From contig OZ023270.1 of NCBI GenBank assembly GCA_964006375.1, positions 53,775,820-53,839,819 on the forward strand: 64,000 nucleotides of DNA, given 5' to 3'. Origin of the DNA: Tillus elongatus. Lineage: Eukaryota; Arthropoda; Insecta; Coleoptera; Cleridae. The notes under the pieces were generated by a model, which was given only the letters and a program-made list of their open reading frames with translations, did not search any database and was not told where the DNA came from. How positions within the stretch are numbered: the stretch's first letter is position 1; every line of letters begins with the position of its first letter. This document shows, in pieces, positions 1-10,152 of this stretch. Position numbers and translations under genes: made by a program.

Positions 1-497
1 TGTTCATGATATGTAAGCAATTAAAATGGTAGGTTTCAAGCTTAGTTTAAATATGACAAATTTGGCGACGTGTAGATGCACAAATAATTTATTTAAATAA
101 TATGCAGGCAGATAAATTCACAGGGTTCAAGTTTCTGTTTAAATATATCAAATTGGGCAACATATTATGGATATTAAATAACACTGTTGAGGCAAGTAAA
201 AAATTTTCTTGGCCGTGCAATTTAGAGGCACCCGATAGCATATGTCATTTTTAAAGGTACACTCACCGTTTGCTGAGTTACTTCTCGTCCTGACAGGCTG
301 TTGCAGGGCCTCCCACTGGGGACAGCTGCTCGACTCCTGGGTCTCGTCCAAGTGCGGGGGGTGTAGTGTGATTCGCGTGAACAATACCAGCAGAGGTCCC
401 CTACTTCGACACTCTTGCTCGGATTTTATTCGTGGCGCTAGTGCTTACCCTATCGTAAGCCTATGCTTACTCCGCCAGTCCGGGAAGCTGTCTTAGG
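1..497. other. No gene recognised; GC-richer patch next to an LTR fragment
   Basis: No coding exon is convincing here. Positions 240-490 are clearly more GC-rich than their surroundings and directly precede an LTR-like sequence at about 498-719, so they may be the 5' part of the same LTR or internal retroelement sequence. The open frames here are short and lack recognisable motifs. Confidence 0.4.
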
Positions 498-719
498 GAC
501 GGAATTAAATTAAATTAGTTTAGTATTGAGTTAGTGTTGGTGCAGAATCAGTGACCATAGAAGGCGAACAGTGAAATATAGTTCTATGGACATTTGTAAT
601 AGAGGAATATTTTAGTTGATGTGTTTATGGTCGGGAAATAGTTGGTTATAATAAATTAGTAGTTTGAAAACATGTGTTTTGTTAGTCTGGAAATCCAGAA
701 CCCAGTAGAACGTAACAGT
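498..719 (+). mobile_element. Solo/partial LTR related to the Ty3/gypsy LTRs at 35.1 and 40.2 kb
   Basis: The stretch is similar to the reverse complement of the LTR at 35130-35505. Shared blocks include AGTTCTATGGACATTTGTAA, GGTTATAATAAATTAGT, a GTGTTTTGTTAGTC block and a terminal AGAACGTAAC. The orientation is opposite to the full element, so in element sense it reads along the + strand. No internal gag or pol sequence is attached, which suggests a solo LTR or a fragment. The 5' boundary is uncertain. Confidence 0.7.
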
Positions 720-1443
720 ATGAAGAAAATATAACTAAGGTAACTTATACAGATATATTTCCTACCATAAAGAACCATCACATAAAAATGGCAAATCGAA
801 TAGAGAATGCTGCAATACAAATAATTCTCATATAAAGCCCTGTTTCCGAATTTACCAACACCCAAAAGCCTAGAAATCTACGATGGGGAAAACAGAAACG
901 AACCTCTATATTGATTAAACTTAGGACCAGTCACGGTGACTTCCCAGCCTATTTAAATCGTTTGGGTCTACTTGACACATCAACATGCTCGTGTGATAAT
1001 CAAACGATTAGTGGACTTAAATCACATTATTTTTGTGTCTACTAATTCAAGGAGCGCGAGGTGAACTGCTATTGACAATGATAAAACAAACAATAAGCAT
1101 GACAATGCCGTAGCTTATAACAATGTCTAGCGCTTAATTCAAGAAATGTAATAATTACACTTTGAAAATGTTTCAAAAAAATAAAACTGGACTTATAGAT
1201 GGTAATCTAATAAATCTATATAGGGATAAGGAAATAAAGAAGAAATACAGCTTACCAGCCAATAGTTTAAGATAATTAAAAAGAACATTACTCTACAATA
1301 TTAGATAAGAAATACTTTGTTTCTAAGCCTTGTGTGTAAACCCATTCTCTTCCCGTGGTGCTCTTCAATCGGCGTGCCTCGTCCTGGCGGGCCCCTGGAC
1401 GCATAATGGTCCCTGTTTATCCTATGTAATATGTATGGGAAAT

Positions 1444-1449
<6 letters not shown>
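720..1449. other. No gene seen; possible LINE-type tail at 1330-1449
   Basis: No exon is supported. Positions 1330-1449 form a GC-rich block (CCTGGCGGGCCCCTGGACGC) that ends in GGGAAATAAAATTATATA and runs into an (AT)n tract. A polyadenylation-like AATAAA followed by a simple repeat is the usual look of a non-LTR retrotransposon 3' end, but no coding sequence confirms this. Confidence 0.3.

Positions 1450-1502
<53 letters not shown>
1450..1502. repeat. (AT)n microsatellite
   Basis: Uninterrupted AT dinucleotide run. The apparent YIYIYI open frame across it is a simple-repeat artefact. Confidence 0.97.
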
Positions 1503-1505
<3 letters not shown>

Positions 1506-1879
1506 CGCTTAAAAAAACAAAGAAACACGCTGTTATGGGATTAGTTTTTAAGCCTAAGCAGTGGATGCTCGACGATTTAATCATGTTTTTCAATTATGAT
1601 CGTATGCATAAGGTAAAGAGCTTTTAATAGAATCAATTAAATCTTAAAAACAAACATTTTATGACATTCATATCGATACCCGTAGTATACCTATAAATAC
1701 AAAAAAGTTACAAAATGTATTATTTAGGTTGATGCCCTTTTAGTTAAAGTAAGAATATCGTAAAGCTATTTTACATGAAGTAATATATATCAAGATCAGA
1801 TTAAGATCAAGATTAAGAACTAGAGGTTCAAAGTAGATCCAGATGTAATTACATATTTTTAATATGACTTCAAGTACGT

Positions 1880-1912
1880 GATAAGATAGGTATATTCATT
1901 TAATATATATAA
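1880..1912 (+). promoter_or_regulatory. Putative protease promoter: GATA motifs and TATA box
   Basis: TGATAAGATAGG at about 1879-1890 contains two overlapping WGATAR-type sites, and TAATATATATAA at 1901-1912 is a TATA-box candidate about 50-60 bases upstream of the ATG at 1963. A TATA box with GATA sites close to the start is typical of insect gut-expressed protease genes. No transcript start could be verified, and TATA-like strings are common in this AT-rich DNA. Confidence 0.4.
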
Positions 1913-1962
1913 TGCTTATACCATATGCCATATACACATTAAAACAAAAAGGTATTTCCAAG

Positions 1963-2019
1963 ATGTGGTTAGCTTTAGTTATTTATACTTTATTTACAGT
2001 ATGTGCTTCTTTACCAAAA
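1963..2019 (+). CDS. Candidate exon 1 of the serine protease (signal peptide)
   Basis: The ATG opens 19 codons reading MWLALVIYTLFTVCASLPK: a short N-terminus, a hydrophobic core and a small-residue A-S signal-peptidase site, as in secreted S1 proteases. The exon ends at AAA, followed by a strong donor GTAAGT, in phase 0. The next protease exon (43355) also begins in phase 0, and joining them puts this signal peptide in front of a propeptide and the R-IING activation site. The join implies an intron of about 41.3 kb. A nearer signal-peptide-like exon at 42945 does not join in phase. The link is inferred from phase and content only, without RNA support. Confidence 0.6.
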
Positions 2020-2159
2020 GTAAGTAAATTTTATTACTAAAAACATTTATTGACAAAAAAAGTTACTAGGCATACAAAATTTGACAAATTATATGTGCAT
2101 GAGTGTTGTAGAAAAAGTAATGGAAAACTCGTTCGTTTATTAATTTTATTAAAGCACCC

Positions 2160-2346
2160 TTAACTTGGAGAACCCAAATCAACAGAACACATCTTTTTAA
2201 AGACCAGATTCTTAGAATTTTTCACCCTCTGATGACGCTAACTTTGTTAGTGAAACGATCGTGAGGTCTGTAAAAATATGTGTTCTGTTGATTTGGGTTT
2301 TCCACGTTTACTTATCAGTGCTCATCACAGGTTCCAATCTTCATTT
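2160..2346. repeat. Foldback repeat, family B copy 1, with hammerhead-like core
   Basis: Inverted arms of about 38 bases (starting GAGAACCCAAATCAACAGAA at 2168 and ending near 2305) flank a centre reading CTGATGACGCTAAC...GTTAGTGAAACGATCGTG. The same unit recurs at 2868-3057, 23190-23410 and 34955-35125. The centre has the CTGATGA/hairpin/GAAAC layout of a hammerhead ribozyme, but in this copy the base expected at the cleavage site is G, which would prevent cleavage. There is no protein coding. Confidence 0.7.
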
Positions 2347-2431
2347 GCTCAATGTCATCATACAAATGATAACTTCAAATTGTGTTTACGTTATTAGCGA
2401 ATTTTTCGTAGAACGAAAAATTCATTAAAGA

Positions 2432-2434
<3 letters not shown>

Positions 2435-2491
<57 letters not shown>
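2435..2491. repeat. (AT)n microsatellite
   Basis: Uninterrupted AT/TA run between two unrelated unique stretches. Confidence 0.97.
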
Positions 2492-2498
<7 letters not shown>

Positions 2499-2714
2499 AA
2501 CACAGATCTCCTCATTAGTGAAGTTTTCGTTTCATGAAAATGGCCAGGAAAATCAAACCAGCTTTTCTGGAACATTTTAAGTTTATTTTGGGAAAATGTT
2601 TGCACTTTTTGAAACAACAAAGCTATTTTAATTAAATATGGTACATTGTTACTACTATATAGGTTATACTGCTAACCAAATGTCCGTTAAAAAACAAGAC
2701 ATATTTTCCATTAA

Positions 2715-2766
2715 AAACATTTTTTTCGAAAATTCGCTACCATAACGCACTTGCTGCGTCCAGACT
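2715..2766. repeat. Terminal motif of the CGCAGCAAGTGCGTTATGG repeat family
   Basis: It reads GAAAATTCGCTACCATAACG followed by CACTTGCTGCGTCCAGA. The same terminal motif is found, in either orientation, at about 16985, 34505, 40757, 46562 and 46850, where two copies face each other as terminal inverted repeats. Confidence 0.65.
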
Positions 2767-2867
2767 TTCACTTTGTGAACTGCTGTAATAAGGAGGCAAT
2801 TGTAAAAATCAAAGAATTTCCTAACACTAAATAACATTAACTAAGTAAAGATTGTGATCTATGATGA

Positions 2868-3057
2868 GCACTGATAAGTACACTTGGAGAACCCAAATCA
2901 CCACAACACATTTAAAAAATGCGACGATCGTTTCACTAACCTAGTTAGCGTCATCAGAGGATGAATAATTCGAAATAAGTTAGTTACATCTACAGCTCTG
3001 GTTATATTCTTGCGCAGTTAATCGGTCTATAACGATAGAAGGTAGTCCAAAAACACA
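2868..3057 (-). repeat. Family B repeat copy 2, hammerhead-like core on minus strand
   Basis: Read on the minus strand, positions about 2930-2960 give CTGATGACGCTAAC, a short loop, GTTAGTGAAAC and GATCGTC. This keeps the palindromic ACGATCGT segment and a GUC triplet. The flank at 2970-3057 matches, inverted, the flank of the copy at 34955, so the repeat unit is longer than the foldback alone. Confidence 0.65.
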
Positions 3058-3087
3058 AAAATTGCTTCTGGCGGTCTTTCTTGTGAA

Positions 3088-3146
3088 GTGATCTATCAAC
3101 CAACGTACCATAGGCGGTGGCGCAAAGGTCATACACTATTTATTAT

Positions 3147-3244
<98 letters not shown>

Positions 3245-3385
3245 TTTCGAAAGCGCTTAGCTCTTCCGGTTGTCTAACATTTTAGATTATCCTTATTTAC
3301 GTGGGCCGGGCAAAGTGATCTATCAACCAACGTACCAAAGGCGGTGGCGCAAAGGTCATACACTATTTATTATTACTATATTTAG

Positions 3386-3457
<72 letters not shown>

Positions 3458-3537
3458 TTTCGAAAGCGCTTAGCTCTTCCGGTTGTCTAACATTTTTAAT
3501 AAATTTTAGATTATCCTTATTTACGTGGGCCGGGCAA
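3088..3537 (+). repeat. Tandem duplication of a ~229-bp unit, each with an (AT)n core
   Basis: Two copies start with GTGATCTATCAACCAACGTACC (3088 and 3317). Each runs through GGCGGTGGCGCAAAGGTCAT, an (AT)n tract (3150-3243 and 3390-3455) and ACTTTCGAAAGCGCTTAGCT, and ends with TTACGTGGGCCGGGCAA. The second copy has a small AATAAATTTT insertion. The AT tracts differ in length, as expected of a microsatellite drifting after duplication. No coding potential. Confidence 0.85.
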
Positions 3538-3704
3538 CGGGATCTATCTATGATACCGTATCTTAATTGTGCTAAATGTTCATTAAAACTAATTTCAATA
3601 CATATTTTTGTTTGTCCGACGTATTTAAGATCATATAATCTTTACAACTTATTTCATAAATCCCCGACTACGTTACTATCCTTGTCTTCTGGATTACCTA
3701 GCAA

Positions 3705-3839
3705 GTTTTTAGTGAATTTTTATTAAAAAAATTCACTAATAGAGAGGTATCGATGGTGAGACTTTGCAAAAATTCTTTCAAATGAGCGCGAATTAGGACC
3801 CCTAGAACCCATATCCGGGGTCAGTTTGAATTTTTATAT

Positions 3840-3929
<90 letters not shown>

Positions 3930-4160
3930 CCGTCTGATAACTCAAAAAATAATTAACCGATTTAGATGAAACTCGGCAAGTGCCTTTCTTTTATTAATGG
4001 CTTGGATGAGTTCGTTGGCCAGGAAAATCGGACGGCGTTTTCCGAGAAAATTTTGAGTTTTCTTTCAAAAAAAATTTTTTTTTCCGAAAATTTTGATAAA
4101 ATTTGGTCTACATATTGCTTTGGGAAATACCTAACTATGTGCCAAAATTCAGCTTTCTAG
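3705..4160 (+). repeat. AT-core interspersed repeat, copy 1
   Basis: The left edge is a hairpin (TTAGTGAATTTTT/AAAAATTCACTAA) followed by AGAGGTATCGATGGTGAGAC. Then come CCTAGAACCCATATCC, an (AT)n tract at about 3844-3925, and a right half with TAACTCAAAAAATAATTAAC and ATGGCTTGGATGAGTTCG. The same order is seen at 4848, 58186 and, in part, at 33985, 45686 and 54220. The short open frame in the right half (3966-4160) is part of the repeat, not a gene. Confidence 0.75.
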
Positions 4161-4847
4161 GGTTACAGAAAATTGAGCTATTCAAATTTGAAACATTTAT
4201 GTTTAAATCATAAGTATGTGGTTGCTGTTGGTTAGTCAATGCTTCTCTTATTGACTCATGAAATTCATTTGTAAGTTTCCGAGAAATGTCAATAATACTG
4301 AATTCACTGATTGTTAACCATTGGAAGCATTTACGATTATATATAACCCTATTGTAATTTATTATCATTTATCACCTCTGTAGTATAATTATTTTTTCCT
4401 TACAACTCGCAGCGTTTTTAGTCAATTGTTGTTATTAATAGTCAATGGTTTCTTTCCGAATACACACACCTTCCATTGACTTCTGTTTCTGCCGCTGTTA
4501 CAGTCCTTTTATTTAGAGGTAGAGTTGTAACCACTCATACAAACAGTGTTTTTTAACCACGTGGCTGGGGGACTGACCGAATTCATTCCCAGTTGCTGTT
4601 GATTTACTCATATTCTCTTAATATGTTTGAAGATGTGGTGTCTACTTCATTCCAAGTCACTATTAACCGACTATTTATGAAATCAAATAAGTAAATTAAA
4701 TCGATTGTCATAAAATATGTAGTGTATTAAGACAAGGGAAAAAGAAATAAAACATATATAACTATGCACATTTTGATTATATTTTAGGGTGCTTGAGAGA
4801 GGTATTGTCACAGCATAATATCTTATTAAAGTTCATTTGTAAATAGG
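4161..4847. other. No gene or recognised repeat
   Basis: AT-rich sequence with only short unmotivated open frames. Nothing here could be assigned. Confidence 0.5.
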
Positions 4848-4861
4848 TTTAATTTTTATAT

Positions 4862-4942
<81 letters not shown>

Positions 4943-5016
4943 AACTCAAAAAATAATTAACCGATTTCGATTAAACTTGGCAAGTGCCTGTCTTTTATTA
5001 ATGGCTTGGATGAGTT
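4848..5016 (+). repeat. AT-core interspersed repeat, copy 2, cut by the assembly gap
   Basis: It shows TTTTTATATGTTTATATATA, an (AT)n tract to about 4939, GATAACTCAAAAAATAATTA and GGCTTGGATGAGTT, then enters the run of N. The rest of the copy is unread. Confidence 0.75.
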
Positions 5017-5216
5017 NNNNNNNNNNNNNNNNNNNNNNNNNNNNNNNNNNNNNNNNNNNNNNNNNNNNNNNNNNNNNNNNNNNNNNNNNNNNNNNNNNNN
5101 NNNNNNNNNNNNNNNNNNNNNNNNNNNNNNNNNNNNNNNNNNNNNNNNNNNNNNNNNNNNNNNNNNNNNNNNNNNNNNNNNNNNNNNNNNNNNNNNNNNN
5201 NNNNNNNNNNNNNNNN
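5017..5216. other. Assembly gap, 200 N
   Basis: Exactly 200 N, a round size that suggests a placeholder. It starts inside an AT-core repeat copy, the sort of place where an assembly breaks. The X-filled open frames across it are meaningless. Confidence 0.99.
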
Positions 5217-5906
5217 GAAGCCGTTAACGTTATTTAATAATAACCGCTGAAAATAACGGCTTCAGTTATTTTAAACTGGATAGTCGATCGATAGTATCCT
5301 ACATTCCCAAAGCTGTGAGCGAGAGCGAGCACACTAGTATAAATGCATTGTATTTTTACGCCGTTATTTCACGTAGTGTATAAATCTCAAATTTTGTCGA
5401 TATGAAAAGGAAACAAAGGGTTAAGAAATTATAATAAGCGTGTCGTAAATCTTTTGCCACTCTGAAGTGAAACTTTTAGAAATCACAAGGGAGTCTTCTA
5501 TAAGTATTTACTTGGATGTTTTAGGAATTATAAACTAGTCATTTATTTTATGAGGGGTCTTTACGTAAATGTCAATGCCACAGCAAGAATCAATAAATAT
5601 CATTATTTATCACGCCTTGGGACGTTAGACGTTAGAACTTTTATTGCTACACAGGGAGTGATTCTAAGAACTCCATAACATAACGCAGCTAATAAAATTT
5701 CGGTAAAGAAACAGTATAAAAAATTGAGTTTTAGTTTTAAAAAAAAAATTGGAAGATATATAGTATTAATTGTTTATTTACTTATTTTAATATTCGTTGT
5801 TTTAAAATTAGTTTCAAAAATTTCAAAGGGCTGTAACTTGGAGGAGAAGGGGTTTCAAGAAAAACTTAATAAAAAAACACCCCTTATTTTTCGCCAAAGA
5901 ATCACC

Positions 5907-5973
<67 letters not shown>

Positions 5974-7640
5974 TGTCTACTGTTCAGTTTGAGCCCAAAA
6001 ACACATATTTAATGTTCAGTTTGGATCCACAGTGTTCAGTTTGAAACCGGTCTCAAAGTGACATTTATATTTATTGTTAGTTTTGGGTCCCTATTCCCCT
6101 TTATTGCTCCCCCACCACACCACTAATGCCATACAGTGTTGCCGAGTTGAATATAGGCAAAAAAACTTACGTTTTGAATAGTCATGCATTGTTACTTATT
6201 TATAATGCGATTATTATAATAGTACAAAAGTACTGTATTGGCAAATAATAAAATAAATAATGCATACCTAACCAGTAAAATATAAACATTGTAAAAATCA
6301 GCAGATTTCTTTTGTTGTTTTCATCACTAAATAACATGAGAGGCAAATTGAGGAAAAAAATGTAATTTTTTAATCAGTTTTTTGTGGTTCTCATAGCCCA
6401 TGTTGATTTCGGCCTACAAAAGGAAAGGCCGCAGAGCTCTAGACAAAGCATTTAGAAAAATAAAACAAAAATATGTAGAACATTTAATAAATGATACAAA
6501 TTCAACATTCGATGACAGCTGGTATGCAGCACTTGTAACAAATATAATAATATTTAGAAGTACGTTTTATAGGTTTGAAGAAGATAAACAAGTATTTCTG
6601 TGAAGCTTTTTAGTAAAACAGCCTGTTTCTTGAATTTTTATTCTCCGCTGAATTTATTCTAAAAAATAACAAAAACATGACCTACTGCTTATTTAGGTTA
6701 CGAATAGATTACTTACATTGTTTTAGATATTTTCACTTAAAACTCTTTGTAATACATGGTCTTAATAATTTTATTCGACATATTTCACATTTACTTGCTA
6801 AATATGGGGAAATGAAAGTAAAAATTGTCGTTACAGAAACATCAGACAGTATACTGCGATTCCTATTTAATAACAGATAATCAGCTCGATGACCCGGTAA
6901 GATTGACGGGGCAGTGACATGTTACACACATAGATGTTGGCATACTTGTCAAAAATCTCAGATGTGGAAGTTTCTAAAGGCACCGCCCCCACTTGTGTGT
7001 TTGAAAATATTACATTATATTTAAAACAGTTATTTATCTCAGTTTAAATAATTCGGGTATTGTTTGCACGCAATTCCATGTCGCAAGTAAAAATTCATTT
7101 CTCAAATATTATTAGGTAAAATAAAAAGAAAACTACAAATAGGTGACTGAAAATCATTTTTATTTATTAAGTTTTTTTCCCCCCAACAAAACATATTCAC
7201 AAAATCAACACATTATTTAACCATGCAGTACTCTTACCGCAGAGCCCCATTCCACTGCAACACATTTTAATTTGTTTAAGCGGATTTCTCTAGTTTTGAA
7301 ATCTTTTTCTCACAATACCTTGTTAAATAAACAGTATGGTTAAAGGAGAAACACTCCACATCCAGCGACTCTTTTTTTTTTCAAATCTATTTTTAATTTT
7401 ATTTTAAAGCCATTTCTTTACAACTTTTAGGGACAAACTGCTGCTCTTAAGTTCTATATAAAATATTTTCTTGGTTTGAGGGGGAATAAGTATGGGTAGT
7501 ACAGTCAGTAGCTACTAGAGCGCTTAGCAATTATCAAAGAAAAGAGAGTGATGAGTCAAGAAGTAGAGGTTGCTTCGTAAGTTACCAATGTTGTTCCAAA
7601 AACTCTCGTGACCATCGCAACGTTAATTTTCTGAAATAAA
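5217..7640. other. No gene recognised; one orphan open frame and an (AT)n tract
   Basis: A run ending ATCACCCTGT at about 5901 meets an (AT)n tract at 5911-5970. After it, TGTTTGTCTACTGTTCAGTT recurs inverted next to the AT tract at 34 kb. An open frame at 6400-6602 (67 codons, lysine/arginine-rich start) follows a splice-acceptor-like TTCTCATAG, but I recognise no domain and find no partner exon. The stretch 7100-7640 has no supported feature. Confidence 0.4.
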
Positions 7641-7852
7641 TATGAGAAAGTGGGGTAGATTCAATCTTGTCTAATATTATGCTTAGTTTTCAAATTTTGC
7701 ACTTAATTTTCGGTGAACAGGTTGTTAATGGTCGAATCCACCAGACGTCAACAGCTGTATTTTAAGAAATGTTGACAAATGCCAACATTTTTTGACAGAA
7801 CAATTTGACTATTAGCAGCTCCTGGCGCCTGCTACACTCGGACAGTATGATA

Positions 7853-8857
7853 TAGTGATGTAGATACTCGTATTATTGAGAAACTCTGAACCATCCGATT
7901 CGAATATCAAAATCCTCGGTTCATAGGATTCGACAAATACTTGGAACTACCTTATGTTCACAGGACACATAGTCCTCTATATTTTGGGGGAACCACAAAT
8001 ATATGTTACCTGAACTTTATTGCTTGCATTTAAATATTTGTGTGTGCCCGCCAGTTTAGTATGATCTGAAAGGGTTTTTTCGAAAGCTGGTCAGCTTACC
8101 AACGTCCCTCAGAATCACCTCTTGCCAAAAAATTGGAACAATTTTTTTTCTTGTACAGCTGCCTATAAATGTTAAATAAAATTAAGAATTTTTTTTGCTG
8201 ACCGAAATGTTTAAAGCCGAAGTTTTTTAAAATTTTGTTTTTTTGTTATATCTATAATAGTTATATAGTTTTGCAACCAAAGAATATCTTTTTGTTACAC
8301 CTTTAAAGGCGTTATACCTATATTTTGTAGTTTGGTTTGTAATAAAATGCATTACTTTGTTAAAGTCTGTGGTTGATATTTTAAAATTAAAACCATCCAC
8401 ACATTACTTTGTTAATTCGGAAGCCTTGTTATTGTTCCAAATATATAGAAATTCCGTTATAGTAAGTATTATATTACTCATAGAATTTTTTGTGTGAAAT
8501 ATTTTTGTACGGTACGATTTCGTTTATCGCAGAGTGTTGCGAGTAACCTACATGAGCCTACATCTAAATCTACGTACTAAAATCGGAAACAGAGTACTCG
8601 ATAGTATAATATTGTGTTACCGACTTCAGACTACTCCTGAGTATCAGAGTGTCTGGCCGATTCTTAGAATAAATTAGATTTTTAGTACATTGCAGCCGTA
8701 GGGAGAGGGCACGAATGTTACACAGTATGCACAGTCACAAGAAGTCACAATCCCGCTCCCACTCTATGCGAATTAATATTCGGATTAAAGAATCGGAATG
8801 TTCTGAGTATATCCATCGTCTGAACAAACGATTTTAATTCGAATCCACCCATCACTA
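7853..8857. mobile_element. Non-autonomous hAT element, 1005 bp, 8-bp target duplication
   Basis: The element begins TAGTGATG and ends CATCACTA, and is flanked on both sides by the direct repeat GTATGATA (7845-7852 and 8858-8865). An 8-bp target duplication with short inverted ends is the signature of the hAT superfamily. No transposase frame is visible, so it would depend on an enzyme supplied elsewhere. It sits inside the pogo-like element and is therefore the later insertion. Confidence 0.85.
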
Positions 8858-9221
8858 GTATGATAAGCTTTGTATACTAATGGCCGCTGAGATGACAGAA
8901 TTTTTATTAGTGAAGAAAAGTTAATTGTGCAACGTAAAGGTAGGCTTTTAATGTATGTTTATAGCTAAAATATATGTGATTGTGTTTAAATTTAGATGGT
9001 AATGCAATGGTATGTTGTATAACGGTATCTAAAAGCACACTGTCAAGCAAGTTATCTCAAGTTTAAAGTATGCAGACCAATTTCGCAGTTTTGTTTAAAT
9101 AACCAGCATATGGGGTCCATTCATCTCCAGCATATGTGGTAGATTCATCCATCCATCATGGGGTAGAATCTACCCTTTGTCGTGTGGATGAATCTACCCC
9201 ATATTGTCAATCTTTAATTCT

Positions 9222-10040
9222 TGTATATGCCAAGGAAATATGTGCGCAAGATAAACAGAAACATGTACAAGGTCGTACAAAATGCTATGAGATATCTTAG
9301 AAAAGCTTATAACATGTGTGAAGTCAGTGGAGAATACTATGTACATAAAAGCTACATTACAGTCTAGAATAAGAGCTTAAAAAAAGACACTCTAAGAAAT
9401 ACAACACCTCTGACAGTGACGATTCTGGACAAGAAAAGTCTGAACAGGAAGCTAAAGTATCGAACAAGTACTCTGTTAAGCAGATTTTTACTTTGAAAAA
9501 AGAGAAGGAACTCTCTGTTTATATAACAGTGTCTGCTTTTAACTATGGCATGACCTACAAGCAAATTCACGAATTTGCTTATGAATTTGCAAAACATCTA
9601 AAATGTAAAATACCTACACATTAGGAATAAGACAGCAGATATACATATATATGTCCATTATGGTTTTTAAATTTATTTTTCTTTAAAGTAAATATTGCTT
9701 TATTAACAGGAATACATATATTGCCTTGCGAAAACCTGAAAGTACTAGCCTCATTCGAGCAACCGGATTTCACAAAGCCAGGGTAGATGAGCTTTTCGAA
9801 AATTATATTTCAGTGAAACAAATATGCAACAAAGAACAAATATTTAATCTTGACAAGACTGGCATTATGACCGCAATGATCCAGTGAAGGTAGTTTCCAC
9901 AAAGAGAAAAAAACAAGTATCGCAAATAGGAACTCAAGAGCGTGGGGAATTGGCTACATTTGTAGAAATTGTTAATGCGATAGGCATAGTTAATTTGATA
10001 AAGCAAGACTTCTTTTATAAATAATAATTTAAGATAATAT
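9222..10040 (+). pseudogene. pogo-like transposase remnant
   Basis: The start MPRKYVRKINRN is the usual opening of insect pogo-like transposases. Downstream pieces fit the family in order: an EKELSVYITVSAFNYGMT segment (HTH_CENPB-like DNA-binding region), a RKPESTSLIRATGFHKARV segment, and an IFNLDKTGIMT segment around the first catalytic Asp, followed by KRKKQVSQIGTQERG. Several stop codons near 9360-9420 and a frameshift at about 9870-9890 break it, and the later catalytic region is missing, so no working enzyme can be made. A stretch at about 9650-9710 ending TTATTAACAG may be an intron. Confidence 0.75.
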
Positions 10041-10152
10041 ATCACATATCATTAACCTATCTAATAAAGTTTGATACTATTTTGTTTTTTGATAATGTCT
10101 TAATAGTAAATGTAAAATGGATGAATCTACCCCACTTTCCCCTGCAATTAGT

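Larger units (their letters stand above)
7645..10144 (+). mobile_element. Degenerate pogo/Tigger-like (Tc1/mariner superfamily) element
   Basis: The left end carries AGAAAGTGGGGTAGATTCA (about 7649) and the right end carries its inverse, GAATCTACCCCACTTTCCCC (10123-10142), so about 2.5 kb lies between terminal inverted repeats. The inside holds a broken transposase (9222-10040) and a later hAT insertion (7853-8857). More copies of the GGGGTAGATTCAT motif lie at 9160-9205. Length and layout fit pogo-like elements; exact ends and a TA duplication are not certain. Confidence 0.6.

Noticed and set aside
6400..6603. 67-codon basic open frame as a gene
   Set aside because: No known domain, no splice partner and no supporting context.
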